DNA of 64,000 bases from assembly GCF_029643425.1 (NCBI RefSeq), contig NZ_CP119106.1, positions 434,001 to 498,000 on the forward strand. Direction: 5' to 3'. The notes below the pieces were generated by a model. It did not search any database, was not told the DNA's origin, and saw nothing but the letters and a program-made list of their open reading frames with translations. This DNA is from Isoptericola sp. AK164 (GTDB lineage: Bacteria; Actinomycetota; Actinomycetes; Actinomycetales; Cellulomonadaceae). This document shows, piece by piece, positions 24,812 to 34,622 of this stretch. A program made the translations under genes and the position numbers. How positions within the stretch are numbered: the stretch's first letter is position 1; each line of letters opens with the position of its first letter.

Positions 24812-25019
24812 TAGAATGGTGGCGCGGCGTCGGGCCGCGGTAGCCCCGGGCTCCATCTTCAGCCGCTTCGAGCGGCCACGCGCCGAGAGGCGCTCCCGGT
24901 CCGGCGTCGCGCTCTTCCCACCGTCACGGAGCGGTGCCACTCCGTGACCGGAGCACGCGCTGCCGCGGGGCGGGCCCTACCCTGTGACTGACCGAGCGTT
25001 TCTCCGACCGGGGGTCCCT
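24812..25019 (+). promoter_or_regulatory. Structured leader or small RNA region before the DUF47-pit operon
   Basis: TAGAAT at 24812-24817 is a good -10 box with no convincing gene behind it. Three hairpins follow: GCCGCT/AGCGGC (24862-24876), GCGCC/GGCGC (24880-24893) and an 8-bp stem TCACGGAG/CTCCGTGA (24924-24947). A second box TACCCT lies at 24978-24983. Transcripts from the first promoter would carry a folded leader of about 195 bases. A 43-codon Arg-rich frame from 24816 overlaps the -10 box and is probably not used. Confidence 0.35.
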
Positions 25020-25640
25020 GTGCGCCTGCGCCTCACACCGCGCGACTCGACCTACTACGACCTGCTGGCTGCGCTGGCGCGGCACACCGTCACCGGTGCG
25101 TCCCTCCTGGCGGAGCTGCTGGGGGCGTCGCGGCCGGAGCGCGAGCGCATCGTGGCCCAGCTCGCCGAGGCCGAGCACCAGGCCGACGACGTCACCCACT
25201 CGATCAAGCGGCGGCTCAACCAGACCTTCGTCACCCCCTTCGACCGGGACGACCTCTACCACCTGGCGTCGGCCCTGGACGACTGCATGGACGCCATGGA
25301 CGAGGCCGGCCACCTCATCGTGCTGTACAAGGTCGCCGAGCTGCCGATGGCGGTCTCGGAGCAGGTGCAGGTGCTGCAGCGCTGCGCCGAGCTGACCGCC
25401 GACGCGATGCCCCGGCTGCGCAAGCTCGACCAGCTGCCCGAGTACTGCGTCGAGATCAACCGCCTGGAGAACCAGGGCGACACGCTCCACAGGTCCCTGC
25501 TGGGCGATCTGTTCGACAAGGTCACCGACCCGATCCTGCTCATCAAGCTCAAGGAGATCGTCGACAACCTCGAGGAGGCCACTGACGCCTTCGAGCGCGT
25601 GGCCCACCTCGTCGAGTCCATCAGCGTCAAGGAGTCCTGA
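25020..25640 (+). CDS. DUF47 (PhoU-like) phosphate transport accessory protein
   Basis: 206 residues, all helical. LRLTPRDSTYYDLLAALARH is the DUF47 N-terminus; acidic metal-binding segments LAEAEHQADDVTHSIKRRLN and DRDDLYHLASALDDCMDAMD recur as in PhoU folds. These proteins partner Pit phosphate carriers and probably gate them. The GTG at 25020 gives the family-typical MRLRLTPRD start; a GTG at 24984 lies directly behind a TACCCT box and is less likely. The pit gene follows after two bases, so the pair is one operon. Confidence 0.9.
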   Translation: MRLRLTPRDSTYYDLLAALARHTVTGASLLAELLGASRPERERIVAQLAEAEHQADDVTHSIKRRLNQTFVTPFDRDDLYHLASALDDCMDAMDEAGHLIVLYKVAELPMAVSEQVQVLQRCAELTADAMPRLRKLDQLPEYCVEINRLENQGDTLHRSLLGDLFDKVTDPILLIKLKEIVDNLEEATDAFERVAHLVESISVKES

Positions 25641-25642
25641 GG

Positions 25643-26650
25643 GTGGAGCTGGCGCTCGTCGTCGTCATCGTCGCCGTCGCGCTCGGGTTCGCGTACACCA
25701 ACGGGTTCCTCGACGCGGCGAACGCCGTCGCGACCTCGGTGTCGACGCGGGCGCTGACCCCGCGCATCGCGGTGACCATGGCGGCGGGCATGAACTTCGT
25801 CGGTGCGCTGCTGGGGACGTCGGTGGCCGAGACCATCGCCACCTCGATCGTCGAGCTCGACGACGGCACCGCCGTGCAGTCCCTCGTCGTCGTGCTCAGC
25901 GCACTGCTCGGGGCGATCGCCTGGAACCTCTTCGCCTGGTGGTACGGGATGCCGACGTCGTCGACGCACTCCCTCATCGGCGGTCTGCTGGGAGCCGGCA
26001 TCGCCGGTGGGATGACGGTGTACGGCGCCGAGGTGGTCGACAAGGTCGTGCTGCCGACGCTCTTCTCCCCGCTGATCGGCTTCGTCGGCGCCTACGTGCT
26101 CATGGTCGCCCTGATGTGGATGCTGCGGAACGTCGCCCCGGCACGGGTGAACCGCCGCTTCCGGGTGGCGCAGACGGCCTCGGCCGCCGCGATGGCGCTC
26201 GGCCACGGTCTGCAGTCCGCGCAGAAGACGATGGGTGTCATCTGGCTCGCCCTGCTCACCGTCGGTTCCACCGCCGCGCGCGAGGGCATCCCGCTGTGGG
26301 TCAAGATCGCCGCGGCCACCGCGATGGCGGTCGGTACCTACGCGGGCGGGTGGCGCATCATGCGCACCCTGGGTCGCCGCATCATCGAGCTCGACCCGGC
26401 ACGGGGCTTCGTCGCGGAGTCGGTGTCGGCCGTCGTGCTCTACGCCAACGCCATCGTGCTGCACGCACCGGTGTCGACGACGCACACCATCACCTCGGCC
26501 ATCATGGGCGCGGGCGCGACCCGCCGGTGGACCGCGGTGCGCTGGGGCGTGGTCCGCACCATCGCGATCTACTGGGTGCTCACGGCACCCGTGGCCGGGC
26601 TCCTGGCCGCGGGGGCGACGCTCGCGCTGCTGCCCCTGGCCGGCGGCTGA
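25643..26650 (+). CDS. pit: Low-affinity inorganic phosphate transporter
   Basis: 335 residues with about ten membrane helices. The duplicated Pit signatures are visible: GFAYTNGFLDAANAVATSVS in the first half and LYANAIVLHAPVSTTHTITS in the second, plus MPTSSTHSLIGGLLGAGIAG. It imports metal-phosphate with protons. It starts with GTG at 25643, two bases after the DUF47 stop, and is translationally coupled to it. No PhoP box is obvious in the leader. It converges with the iclR-type gene three bases away. Confidence 0.94.
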   Translation: MELALVVVIVAVALGFAYTNGFLDAANAVATSVSTRALTPRIAVTMAAGMNFVGALLGTSVAETIATSIVELDDGTAVQSLVVVLSALLGAIAWNLFAWWYGMPTSSTHSLIGGLLGAGIAGGMTVYGAEVVDKVVLPTLFSPLIGFVGAYVLMVALMWMLRNVAPARVNRRFRVAQTASAAAMALGHGLQSAQKTMGVIWLALLTVGSTAAREGIPLWVKIAAATAMAVGTYAGGWRIMRTLGRRIIELDPARGFVAESVSAVVLYANAIVLHAPVSTTHTITSAIMGAGATRRWTAVRWGVVRTIAIYWVLTAPVAGLLAAGATLALLPLAGG

Positions 26651-26653
26651 TCC

Positions 26654-27427
26654 TCACCGCGGCCGGGCGCCCAGCCGGGCGCTGATCGCGGCGGCCGCCC
26701 GGGACACCTGCTGGGCCAGCCGCTCGCGGTCCTCGGGGCCGCGGTCGGCGGAGCGGAACGTCAGGGCGAGCCCGGCCACCGCCCGGTCGAGGTGGTCGAC
26801 GACGACGTCCGCCACCGAGGCGAAGCCGTCGGTCACCTCGCCGTCCTCGACCGCGTACCCCCGCCGGCGGACCTCGCGCAGCACCGTCCGCAGCTCGCTC
26901 AGCGTGCGCGGCCCCCGGCCCGTGCGGTCGCTGAACGCCCCGGTGGTCGGGTAGGCGGCCCGGACCTGGGCCGCGGGCAGGTGGGCGAGGACGGTCCGCC
27001 CCGACGCCGTGAGGTGGGCGGGCAGGCGGACGTCGACGTCGGACACGAGCGGCGGGCGGCCCGGTGCCCGCTGCTCGACGAGGTAGAGCACCTCGCGTCC
27101 GTTGAGGAGCGCGAGGTGGCCGTTCTCGCCGGTCGCCTCCACCAGCCGGGAGACCACGGGGCGCGCCAGCCGGGTCACGGGTGCCTGACGCGTGTAGGCG
27201 GTGCCGAGCCCGAGGGTGGCGACCCCGAGGCCGTAGCGGCGCTCCTCCGGGTAGTGGGTCACGAACCCCTCGTCGGCCAGGACGGACAGCAGGTGGTAGA
27301 CGGACGACCGGGGCAGGTCGAGGCTCGCGGCCACGGACGACGCGGGCACCGGGCCGGGCTGGGCGGCCAGGTGGGCGAGCAGACGCGCGGTGGCGCGCGC
27401 CGCGGGGACGTCGCTGCTGCCTGCCAC
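26654..27427 (-). CDS. IclR-family regulator, likely of the hut operon
   Basis: 257 residues. The N-terminal winged helix is PVPASSVAASLDLPRSSVYH and LLSVLADEGFVTHYPEERRY; the C-terminal effector domain has LALLNGREVLYLVEQRAP, PAHLTASGRTVLAHLPA and GYAVEDGEVTDGFASVADVV. It is divergent from hutH, with 104 bases between starts that hold a perfect 18-bp palindrome, so it most probably controls histidine breakdown, with histidine or urocanate as ligand (inferred). GTG at 27427 has GGGAGG on the minus strand. Confidence 0.9.
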   Translation of the reverse strand: MAGSSDVPAARATARLLAHLAAQPGPVPASSVAASLDLPRSSVYHLLSVLADEGFVTHYPEERRYGLGVATLGLGTAYTRQAPVTRLARPVVSRLVEATGENGHLALLNGREVLYLVEQRAPGRPPLVSDVDVRLPAHLTASGRTVLAHLPAAQVRAAYPTTGAFSDRTGRGPRTLSELRTVLREVRRRGYAVEDGEVTDGFASVADVVVDHLDRAVAGLALTFRSADRGPEDRERLAQQVSRAAAAISARLGARPR

Positions 27428-27460
27428 GCCGCGCCACCTCCCGTGCCGGACCGATTACGC

Positions 27461-27478
27461 TGTCTGGTATCCCAGACA
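27461..27478. promoter_or_regulatory. Palindromic operator in the hutH promoter
   Basis: TGTCTGG-TATC-CCAGACA is a perfect 7-4-7 inverted repeat. On the plus strand it lies between a possible -35 TTACGC (27455-27460) and -10 CACTAT, so binding would block hutH. The IclR product encoded next to it is the natural candidate. Confidence 0.6.
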
Positions 27479-27531
27479 CTATCGCCGTCCGGCGACGCCC
27501 CACCGATCACCGGCGGGTGTGCGATGAGGGC

Positions 27532-29151
27532 ATGAGCACGACGCACCCCTCGCCGCCGTCCCCCGTCACCCACCGCCGGGGGACCGCCACGGTCCTGCTG
27601 GACGGATCCCCCCTGCGGGTCGACCAGGTCGTCGCCGTCGCACGCCACGGCGCCCCGGTCGCCGTGGGCGCCGCGGCCCGGGACGCGATGGCGTGCTCCC
27701 GGGCCGTGATCGACGCGCTGGCGGACGACGTCGCCCCCCACTACGGCGTGTCCACCGGGTTCGGGGCACTCGCCCGCCGGCACATCCCCGCCGGGTCGCG
27801 GGCCCGGCTCCAGCTCTCCCTGGTGCGCTCCCACGCCGCGGGCTCCGGGCCCGAGGTGGAGACCGAGGTGGTGCGCGCCCTGCAGCTGCTGCGTCTGGCC
27901 ACGCTGTGCACCGGCCGGACGGGGGTGCGTCCCGTCGTCGCCGAGACCTACGCGGCGATGCTGAACGAGGGGCTCACGCCCGTCGTCCACGAGTACGGCT
28001 CCCTGGGCTGCTCGGGCGACCTCGCCCCGCTGGCCCACGTGGCGCTCGCCGCCCTGGGCGAGGGCGAGGTCCGCGACGCCGCGGGCACCCGGCGCCCGGC
28101 CGGGGAGGCGCTGGCGGCGGCGGGGATCGAGCCGCTGGCGCTGCAGGAGAAGGAGGGGCTCGCGCTCATCAACGGCACCGACGGGATGCTCGGCCAGCTC
28201 TGCCTGGCCCTGGACGACCTGCAGGGTCTGCTCGCCACCGCCGACGTCGCGGCCGCGCAGAGCGTCGAGGCGCTGCTCGGCTCCGACGCCCCGTACGTGG
28301 CCGACCTCGTGGCGATGCGCCCCCACCCCGGGCAGGCGGCGTCGGCGGCGAACCTGCGCGCGATGCTCGCGGGGTCGCCCCTCATGGCGAGCCACCGCGA
28401 GCTCGCACCCGACGGGACGCCGGCCTGCACCCGCGTCCAGGACGCCTACTCGTTGCGCTGCGCCCCCCAGGTGCACGGCGCCGCCCGCGACACCCTCGAC
28501 CACGCGCGCCTCGTCGCCGACCGCGAGCTGGCCGCGGCCATCGACAACCCCGTGGTGACGGTGGACGGCCGGGTCGAGTCCAACGGCAACTTCCACGGCG
28601 CCCCGGTGGCGTACGTCCTCGACTTCGTGGCGATCGCCGTGGCCGACGTCGCCAGCATCAGCGAGCGCCGCACCGACCGGTTCCTCGACGTCGCGCGCAA
28701 CGAGGGCCTGCCGCCGTTCCTGGCCGACGACCCCGGCGTGGACTCGGGGCTGATGATCGCCCAGTACACGGCCGCGGGGATCGTCTCCGAGCTCAAGCGT
28801 CTCGCGGCGCCCGCGAGCGTGGACTCGATCCCGTCCTCGGCCATGCAGGAAGACCACGTCTCCATGGGCTGGGCCGGTGCCCGCAAGCTGCGCCGCGCCG
28901 TGGACGGGCTGACCCAAGTCCTGGCGATCGAGCTGCTCACCGCCGCCCGCGCCCTCGACCTGCGCGCCGCCGCGGACCCGGCCCACGGGCCGGCCGCGGG
29001 CACCGGGGCCGTCCGCGACCTGCTGCGCACCCGGGTCGAGGGCCCGGGGCCCGACCGGTACCTGACGCCCGAGATCGACGCCGTCGTCGACCTCGTGGCC
29101 GACGGGGCCGTGCTGGACGCCGCGACCGCCGCCGTCGGCGACCTCGCCTGA
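27532..29151 (+). CDS. hutH: Histidine ammonia-lyase
   Basis: Removes ammonia from L-histidine to give urocanate, the first step of histidine use. The 539-residue protein carries [15 protein letters not shown] with catalytic Tyr71 and the prosthetic-group motif [14 protein letters not shown]. The MIO group would form from Cys160-Ser161-Gly162, a Cys variant of the usual Ala-Ser-Gly known from some actinobacterial enzymes. Also present are [32 protein letters not shown] and [13 protein letters not shown]. The ATG at 27532 is preferred over the upstream frame, which runs through the operator. hutU follows after 28 bases. Confidence 0.96.
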   Translation: MSTTHPSPPSPVTHRRGTATVLLDGSPLRVDQVVAVARHGAPVAVGAAARDAMACSRAVIDALADDVAPHYGVSTGFGALARRHIPAGSRARLQLSLVRSHAAGSGPEVETEVVRALQLLRLATLCTGRTGVRPVVAETYAAMLNEGLTPVVHEYGSLGCSGDLAPLAHVALAALGEGEVRDAAGTRRPAGEALAAAGIEPLALQEKEGLALINGTDGMLGQLCLALDDLQGLLATADVAAAQSVEALLGSDAPYVADLVAMRPHPGQAASAANLRAMLAGSPLMASHRELAPDGTPACTRVQDAYSLRCAPQVHGAARDTLDHARLVADRELAAAIDNPVVTVDGRVESNGNFHGAPVAYVLDFVAIAVADVASISERRTDRFLDVARNEGLPPFLADDPGVDSGLMIAQYTAAGIVSELKRLAAPASVDSIPSSAMQEDHVSMGWAGARKLRRAVDGLTQVLAIELLTAARALDLRAAADPAHGPAAGTGAVRDLLRTRVEGPGPDRYLTPEIDAVVDLVADGAVLDAATAAVGDLA

Positions 29152-29179
29152 CCGACCCGACCGACCCGAGGAGTCACCG

Positions 29180-30850
29180 ATGACGACCTACGACCGCGGT
29201 ACGCCGGTGCCGGTCCGTTCCCCGCGCGGCACCACCCTGACCGCCCGGAGCTGGCAGACCGAGGCGCCGCTGCGCATGCTGCAGAACAACCTCGACCCGG
29301 AGGTCGCCGAGCGCCCCGACGACCTGGTCGTCTACGGCGGCACGGGCCGTGCCGCCCGGGACTGGTCGAGCTTCCACGCGATGGTCCGCACGCTGACCGA
29401 CCTGCGCGCGGACGAGACGATGCTCGTGCAGTCCGGCAAGCCGGTGGGTGTGCTGCGCACGCACGAGTGGGCGCCGCGGGTGCTCATCGCCAACTCCCAC
29501 CTCGTGGGGGACTGGGCGACCTGGCCGGAGTTCCGCCGCCTCGAGCAGCTCGGGCTGACGATGTACGGCCAGATGACGGCCGGGTCGTGGATCTACATCG
29601 GCGCGCAGGGGATCCTGCAGGGCACCTACGAGACGCTCGCCGCGGTGGCCGCCAAGCGTTTCGGGGGCACGCTCGCCGGGACGCTGACGGTCACGGGCGG
29701 CTGCGGCGGCATGGGCGGCGCGCAGCCGCTCGCCGTCACCCTCAACGGGGGCGTCTGCCTCGTGGTCGACGTCGACCGGTCACGTCTCGAGCGGCGGGTG
29801 CGCGAGCGCTACCTGGACGTCGTCGCCGACTCCCTGGACGACGCCGTGCGCCAGGTGCAGGAGGCGAAGGCCGCCGCCCGGCCGCTGTCGGTCGGCCTGA
29901 CCGGCAACAGCGCCGAGGTGCTGCCCGAGCTGCTCCGCCGCGGTGCCGACGTGGACGTCGTCACCGACCAGACCTCCGCCCACGACCCGCTGTCCTACCT
30001 CCCGGTGGGCGTCGACGTCGCCGACTGGGCCGAGTACGCCGCCGCGAAGCCCGAGGAGTTCACCGACCGGGCGCGGGAGTCGATGGCCCGCCACGTCGAG
30101 GCGATGGTCGGCTTCCAGGACGCCGGTGCCGAGGTCTTCGACTACGGCAACTCGATCCGCGACGAGGCCCGCCAGGGCGGGTACGAGCGGGCCTTCGAGT
30201 TCCCGGGCTTCGTGCCCGCCTACATCCGCCCGCTGTTCGCCCAGGGCAAGGGGCCGTTCCGGTGGGCGGCGCTGTCCGGGGACCCGCGCGACATCGCGGC
30301 CACCGACCGCGCCGTGCTCGACCTCTTCCCCGAGCACGACCACCTGCACCGGTGGATCCGCGCGGCCCAGGACAAGGTCGCCTACCAGGGCCTGCCCGCC
30401 CGCATCTGCTGGCTGGGCCACGGCGAGCGCGACCGCGCCGGCCTGCGGTTCAACGAGCTGGTCGAGTCCGGGGAGATCAGCGCGCCGATCGTCATCGGAC
30501 GCGACCACCTGGACTCCGGCTCGGTGGCCTCGCCGTACCGCGAGACCGAGGCGATGGCGGACGGCTCGGACGCGATCGCGGACTGGCCGCTGCTCAACGC
30601 CCTGGTCAACACGGCCTCCGGCGCGACCTGGGTGTCGCTGCACCACGGCGGCGGCGTCGGCATGGGCCGGTCGATCCACGCCGGCCAGGTGACGGTCGCC
30701 GACGGCACCGAGCTCGCCGCGCAGAAGCTGGAGCGGGTGCTGTCCAACGACCCGGCGACGGGGGTGCTGCGGCACGCCGACGCGGGGTACGACGACGCCG
30801 TCGCCGCGGCCGAGCGCGGCGGCCTCGTCCGCCCGATGGGCCGCGCATGA
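29180..30850 (+). CDS. hutU: Urocanate hydratase
   Basis: Adds water to urocanate to give imidazolonepropionate, using tightly bound NAD. The 556-residue protein has [20 protein letters not shown] near the N-terminus, the glycine-rich NAD site [34 protein letters not shown], and the catalytic-Cys motif [18 protein letters not shown] followed by [26 protein letters not shown] lies before the ATG. Its stop overlaps the start of the next gene (ATGA), so the following amidohydrolase is coupled. Confidence 0.97.
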   Translation: MTTYDRGTPVPVRSPRGTTLTARSWQTEAPLRMLQNNLDPEVAERPDDLVVYGGTGRAARDWSSFHAMVRTLTDLRADETMLVQSGKPVGVLRTHEWAPRVLIANSHLVGDWATWPEFRRLEQLGLTMYGQMTAGSWIYIGAQGILQGTYETLAAVAAKRFGGTLAGTLTVTGGCGGMGGAQPLAVTLNGGVCLVVDVDRSRLERRVRERYLDVVADSLDDAVRQVQEAKAAARPLSVGLTGNSAEVLPELLRRGADVDVVTDQTSAHDPLSYLPVGVDVADWAEYAAAKPEEFTDRARESMARHVEAMVGFQDAGAEVFDYGNSIRDEARQGGYERAFEFPGFVPAYIRPLFAQGKGPFRWAALSGDPRDIAATDRAVLDLFPEHDHLHRWIRAAQDKVAYQGLPARICWLGHGERDRAGLRFNELVESGEISAPIVIGRDHLDSGSVASPYRETEAMADGSDAIADWPLLNALVNTASGATWVSLHHGGGVGMGRSIHAGQVTVADGTELAAQKLERVLSNDPATGVLRHADAGYDDAVAAAERGGLVRPMGRA

Positions 30851-32055
30851 CGGCGGTCGCGGGACTGCTGCGGGACGTCGCCGACGTCGGACGGGCACCG
30901 AGCGGCGGGTACGCCCGCTTCGCCTGGACGACGGCGGACCTCGCCCTGCGCGAGTGGTTCGTCGCCGAGGCCGCCGCCCGCGGGCTCGACGTCGCCGTGG
31001 ACCGCGCCGGGAACCAGTGGGCGTGGTGGGGCGACCCGGACGCCGACGGCCCCGGTGTCGTCACCGGCAGCCACCTCGACTCGGTGCCCGGGGGCGGCGC
31101 GTTCGACGGCCCGCTGGGCGTCGCGAGCGCCTTCGCGGCCGTCGACGTGCTGCGGGCCCGCGGCGTGCACCCCGCGCGGCCCCTCGGCGTCGTGAACTTC
31201 TCCGACGAGGAGGGCGCCCGGTTCGGGCTGGCCTGCCTCGGGTCGCGGGCCGTGACGGGCACCGCGGGTGCCGACCGCCTGCTGGGTCTGCGCGACGACG
31301 CCGGGGACACGCTCGCCGACGTCCTGGCCGGAGCGGGTCTGGACCCGGCCGGCTACGGGCCCGACGCCGAGGCGCTGGCCCGGGTGGGCACCTTCGTCGA
31401 GCTGCACGTGGAGCAGGGCCGCTACCTCGCGGACCTGCACGGCGACGACTCCGCGCCCGTCGCCGTGGCCTCGGCGATCTGGCCGCACGGCCGCTGGCGC
31501 GTGGACCTGCACGGCGAGGCGAACCACGCCGGCACGACGCCGCTGGCCCACCGGCACGACCCGATGCTGGACCTGGCCGGCCTCGTCCAGGACGTCCGGG
31601 CCGCCGCCGGGTCGGCCGACGCGCTCGCCACCGTCGCGAAAATCTCCGTCGAGCCGAACGGGGTCAACGCGATCCCGTCGCGGGTCCGAGCCTGGATCGA
31701 CTCCCGGGCACCCCGGGAGGACGCCGTGCACCGGGTCCTCGCGGACCTGTCGGGCTACGGCCCGGTCGAGGAGTCCTGGTCCCCGGCCACCGTGCTCGAC
31801 CCGGCCCTGGCCGCCCGCCTGGCCGACGTCGTCGGACGCCCCGCCGGCACGGCGCCCGCGCCGGTGATCGGGACCGGCGCCGGGCACGACGCCGGCATCC
31901 TGGCCGCCACCGGCGTGCCGACCGCGATGCTGTTCGTCCGCAACCCCACGGGGGCCTCCCACACGCCCGCCGAGCACGCCGAGGAGGCGGACTGCGAGGC
32001 CGGGGTCGCGGCGCTCGCGGACGTCCTGACCGACCTGCTGGGGGAGGCCGCGTGA
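30847..32055 (+). CDS. M20-family amidohydrolase, probable alternative N-formylglutamate deformylase
   Basis: 402 residues in the allantoate amidohydrolase/N-carbamoyl-amino-acid hydrolase branch of M20. Zinc-site segments are [30 protein letters not shown] with the Glu pair, ELHVEQG and AGHDAGILA; the lid residues are in [11 protein letters not shown] and [18 protein letters not shown]. It lies in the hut operon between hutU and hutF. With HutF present, N-formylglutamate must be split to glutamate and formate and no classical HutG is in the operon, so this enzyme most likely does that step. Starts and stops overlap by four bases on both sides. Confidence 0.85.
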   Translation: MTAVAGLLRDVADVGRAPSGGYARFAWTTADLALREWFVAEAAARGLDVAVDRAGNQWAWWGDPDADGPGVVTGSHLDSVPGGGAFDGPLGVASAFAAVDVLRARGVHPARPLGVVNFSDEEGARFGLACLGSRAVTGTAGADRLLGLRDDAGDTLADVLAGAGLDPAGYGPDAEALARVGTFVELHVEQGRYLADLHGDDSAPVAVASAIWPHGRWRVDLHGEANHAGTTPLAHRHDPMLDLAGLVQDVRAAAGSADALATVAKISVEPNGVNAIPSRVRAWIDSRAPREDAVHRVLADLSGYGPVEESWSPATVLDPALAARLADVVGRPAGTAPAPVIGTGAGHDAGILAATGVPTAMLFVRNPTGASHTPAEHAEEADCEAGVAALADVLTDLLGEAA

Positions 32056-33416
32056 CCTTCTGGTGCGAGCACGCGTGGCTGCCCGGCGGCCTCGCCGCCG
32101 GGGTGCGCGTCGAGACCTCCGCCGGCCGGGTGACCGCCGTCGAACCCGGGACGGCACCCGTCGCCGCCGACACGGTGCTGCCCGGCGTCGTCCTGCCCGG
32201 GCTGGCCGACGCGCACTCGCACGCGTTCCACCGCGCGCTGCGCGGACGCACCCACGACGACGGCGGATCCTTCTGGACCTGGCGCGAGCGGATGTACGCC
32301 GTCGCCGACGTCCTGACCCCCGCCCTCTACGAGGAGCTCGCCACCGCCACCTACGCGGAGCTGGCGCTCGCGGGCGTGACGGCGGTCGGGGAGTTCCACT
32401 ACGTGCACCACGCGCCCGACGGCGGCCGGTACGACGACCCGCACGCCATGGCCGGGGCGCTGCGCCGGGCCGCGTCCCGGGCCGGGGTGCGCCTGACGCT
32501 GCTCGACACCTGCTACCTGCACGGCGGCCTGGACGTCGACGGCGCCGCCGGTGCGTACCGGCCGCTCGCGCCCTCGCAGCGGCGCTTCGGCGACGGGGAC
32601 GCCGACGCCTGGCGGACCCGCGTGGAGGAGCTGCGGTCGGCCTGGGCCGGAGCGGACGACGTCCGGGTCGGCGCGGCCGTGCACTCGGTGCGGGCCCTCG
32701 CGCCGGACGAGATCGCCGTCGTCGCGGCCTGGGCGCAAGAGCACGAGGCCCCGCTGCACGCGCACCTGTCCGAGCAGCCCGGCGAGAACCAGGCGGCACG
32801 GTCGGTCCACGGGACGAGCCCCACGGGGGTGCTCGACGCCGCCGGCGCGCTCGGCCCGCGCACCACCGTCGTGCACGGCGTCCACCTGGACGCCGACGAC
32901 GTCGCCCGGCTGGCCGCGTCCGGCACCGCGGTGTGCGTGTGCCCGACGACGGAACGCGACCTGGCCGACGGGCTCGCGCCCGTCGACCGGCTGGCCGCCA
33001 CCGGGGTGCCGCTGTGCGTCGGCTCCGACCAGCACGTGGCCGCCGACCTGCTCGCCGAGGCGCGCGGGCTGGAGGAGCAGGCCCGGCTGCGCACCGGCCG
33101 CCGGGGCGTGCTCGCGCCCGCCGCCGTGGTCGAGGCGGCCACCGCGGCCGGCCACCGCGCGCTCGGCTGGGACGACGCCGGCAGGATCGAGGTCGGGGCG
33201 CGGGCCGACCTCGTCGCCGTGGCCCTCGACACGCCGGCCGTGGCGGGAACCGACCCCGCCCAGCTCGCCCTGGTCGCCGGGGCCGGCGACGTGCGGACCG
33301 TGGTCCGCGACGGACGCACCGTGGTCCGCGACGGGCGGCACGTCGACCTGGACGTGGCCGCCGCCCTGCGGACGTCGATCGCGAGGGTCTGGGACCTCGT
33401 GGAGGAGGCACGATGA
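32052..33416 (+). CDS. hutF: Formimidoylglutamate deiminase
   Basis: Converts N-formimidoyl-L-glutamate to N-formyl-L-glutamate and ammonia. The 454-residue amidohydrolase-fold protein shows the metal motif [60 protein letters not shown] with metal His, [29 protein letters not shown] and [16 protein letters not shown] with the catalytic Asp. These are HutF rather than guanine deaminase features. The GTG at 32052 overlaps the preceding stop (GTGA), and its own stop overlaps the hutI ATG. Confidence 0.92.
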   Translation: MTFWCEHAWLPGGLAAGVRVETSAGRVTAVEPGTAPVAADTVLPGVVLPGLADAHSHAFHRALRGRTHDDGGSFWTWRERMYAVADVLTPALYEELATATYAELALAGVTAVGEFHYVHHAPDGGRYDDPHAMAGALRRAASRAGVRLTLLDTCYLHGGLDVDGAAGAYRPLAPSQRRFGDGDADAWRTRVEELRSAWAGADDVRVGAAVHSVRALAPDEIAVVAAWAQEHEAPLHAHLSEQPGENQAARSVHGTSPTGVLDAAGALGPRTTVVHGVHLDADDVARLAASGTAVCVCPTTERDLADGLAPVDRLAATGVPLCVGSDQHVAADLLAEARGLEEQARLRTGRRGVLAPAAVVEAATAAGHRALGWDDAGRIEVGARADLVAVALDTPAVAGTDPAQLALVAGAGDVRTVVRDGRTVVRDGRHVDLDVAAALRTSIARVWDLVEEAR

Positions 33417-34603
33417 CGGAACCCACGAAGGACCGCACGCTGCTCGTCACGGGCATCGGCGAGCTCGTCACGCACGACCCGGCGCACGGCGCGTCCGGGG
33501 TCCTGACCGACGCCGCGCTGGTGGTCTCCGGTGGGCGGGTGGCCTGGACGGGCCCCGCCGCGCAGGCCCCGGCCACGGACGACCGGCTCGACGTCGAGGG
33601 ACGTTGCGTGATCCCCGGGTTCGTGGACTCGCACTCGCACGTCGTCTTCGCCGGGGACCGGTCCGCGGAGTTCGCCGCCCGGATGGCCGGCGAGCCGTAC
33701 ACCGGCGGCGGCATCGCCACCACCGTGGCCGCGACCCGGGCCGCCTCCGACGACGTCCTGCGTGACGGTGCCCGGCGCCTCGTGGCGGAGATGCGCGCCC
33801 AGGGGACCACGACCGTCGAGATCAAGAGCGGGTACGGCCAGGACGTCGCCACGGAGGAACGCATGCTGCGCCTGGCGCGCGAGCTCACCGACGAGACGAC
33901 GTTCCTCGGTGCCCACACCGTGCCGGCCGAGGCCGCGCACGACCGTCGCGCCTACCTCGACCTCGTCACCGGCCCGATGCTCGCCGCCTGCGCACCCCAC
34001 GCCCGGTGGGTCGACGTGTTCTGCGAGCCCGCCGCACCCACCGCGTTCGACGCCGACGAGTCCCGGGAGGTCCTGGCGGCCGGGATCCGCGCCGGGCTGC
34101 TGCCCCGCGTGCACGGCAACCAGCTCGGGCCCGGTCCCGGCGTCCGGCTCGCCGTCGAGGTCGGTGCCGCCAGCGTCGACCACTGCACCCACCTCACCGG
34201 GGACGACGTCGCGGCGCTGGCCGGGTCGAGCACGGTGGCGACGCTGCTGCCCGCCGTGGAGTTCTCCACCCGCTCGCCCTATCCCGACGCGCGGGCCCTG
34301 CTCGACGCGGGCGTCGCCGTCGCCCTCGCCACGGACTGCAACCCCGGCAGCTGCTACTCCTCGTCGATGCCGTTCGTCGTGGCGCTCGCGGTGCGGGAGA
34401 TGGGAATGACACCCCTGGAGGCCGTGCGCGCCGCCACCGCCGGCGGAGCCGCGGCCCTGCGGTGCGACGACGTCGGGACGCTGGAGCCCGGGGCGCGGGC
34501 CGACCTCGTCGTGCTCGACGCACCCTCGCACGTGCACCTGGCCTACCGCCCGGGCGTGCCGATCGTGCGCACGGTCCTGCGGGGCGGGCGCCCCGTCGCC
34601 TGA
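33413..34603 (+). CDS. hutI: Imidazolonepropionase
   Basis: Opens imidazolonepropionate to formimidoylglutamate, the third step of the pathway, although it is the last gene of the operon. 396 residues with [20 protein letters not shown] (metal His pair), [67 protein letters not shown] and [20 protein letters not shown] with metal Asp. The ATG overlaps the hutF stop. Only 19 bases, with a short 6-bp hairpin, separate it from the convergent mutT1-type gene. Confidence 0.96.
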   Translation: MTEPTKDRTLLVTGIGELVTHDPAHGASGVLTDAALVVSGGRVAWTGPAAQAPATDDRLDVEGRCVIPGFVDSHSHVVFAGDRSAEFAARMAGEPYTGGGIATTVAATRAASDDVLRDGARRLVAEMRAQGTTTVEIKSGYGQDVATEERMLRLARELTDETTFLGAHTVPAEAAHDRRAYLDLVTGPMLAACAPHARWVDVFCEPAAPTAFDADESREVLAAGIRAGLLPRVHGNQLGPGPGVRLAVEVGAASVDHCTHLTGDDVAALAGSSTVATLLPAVEFSTRSPYPDARALLDAGVAVALATDCNPGSCYSSSMPFVVALAVREMGMTPLEAVRAATAGGAAALRCDDVGTLEPGARADLVVLDAPSHVHLAYRPGVPIVRTVLRGGRPVA

Positions 34604-34622
34604 CCGGTCGAGCGACCGCGGC

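Noticed and set aside
24816-24947. A 43-codon Arg-rich frame upstream of DUF47
   Set aside because: Its ATG overlaps the likely -10 box TAGAAT and its end lies inside a hairpin; better explained as a structured leader.
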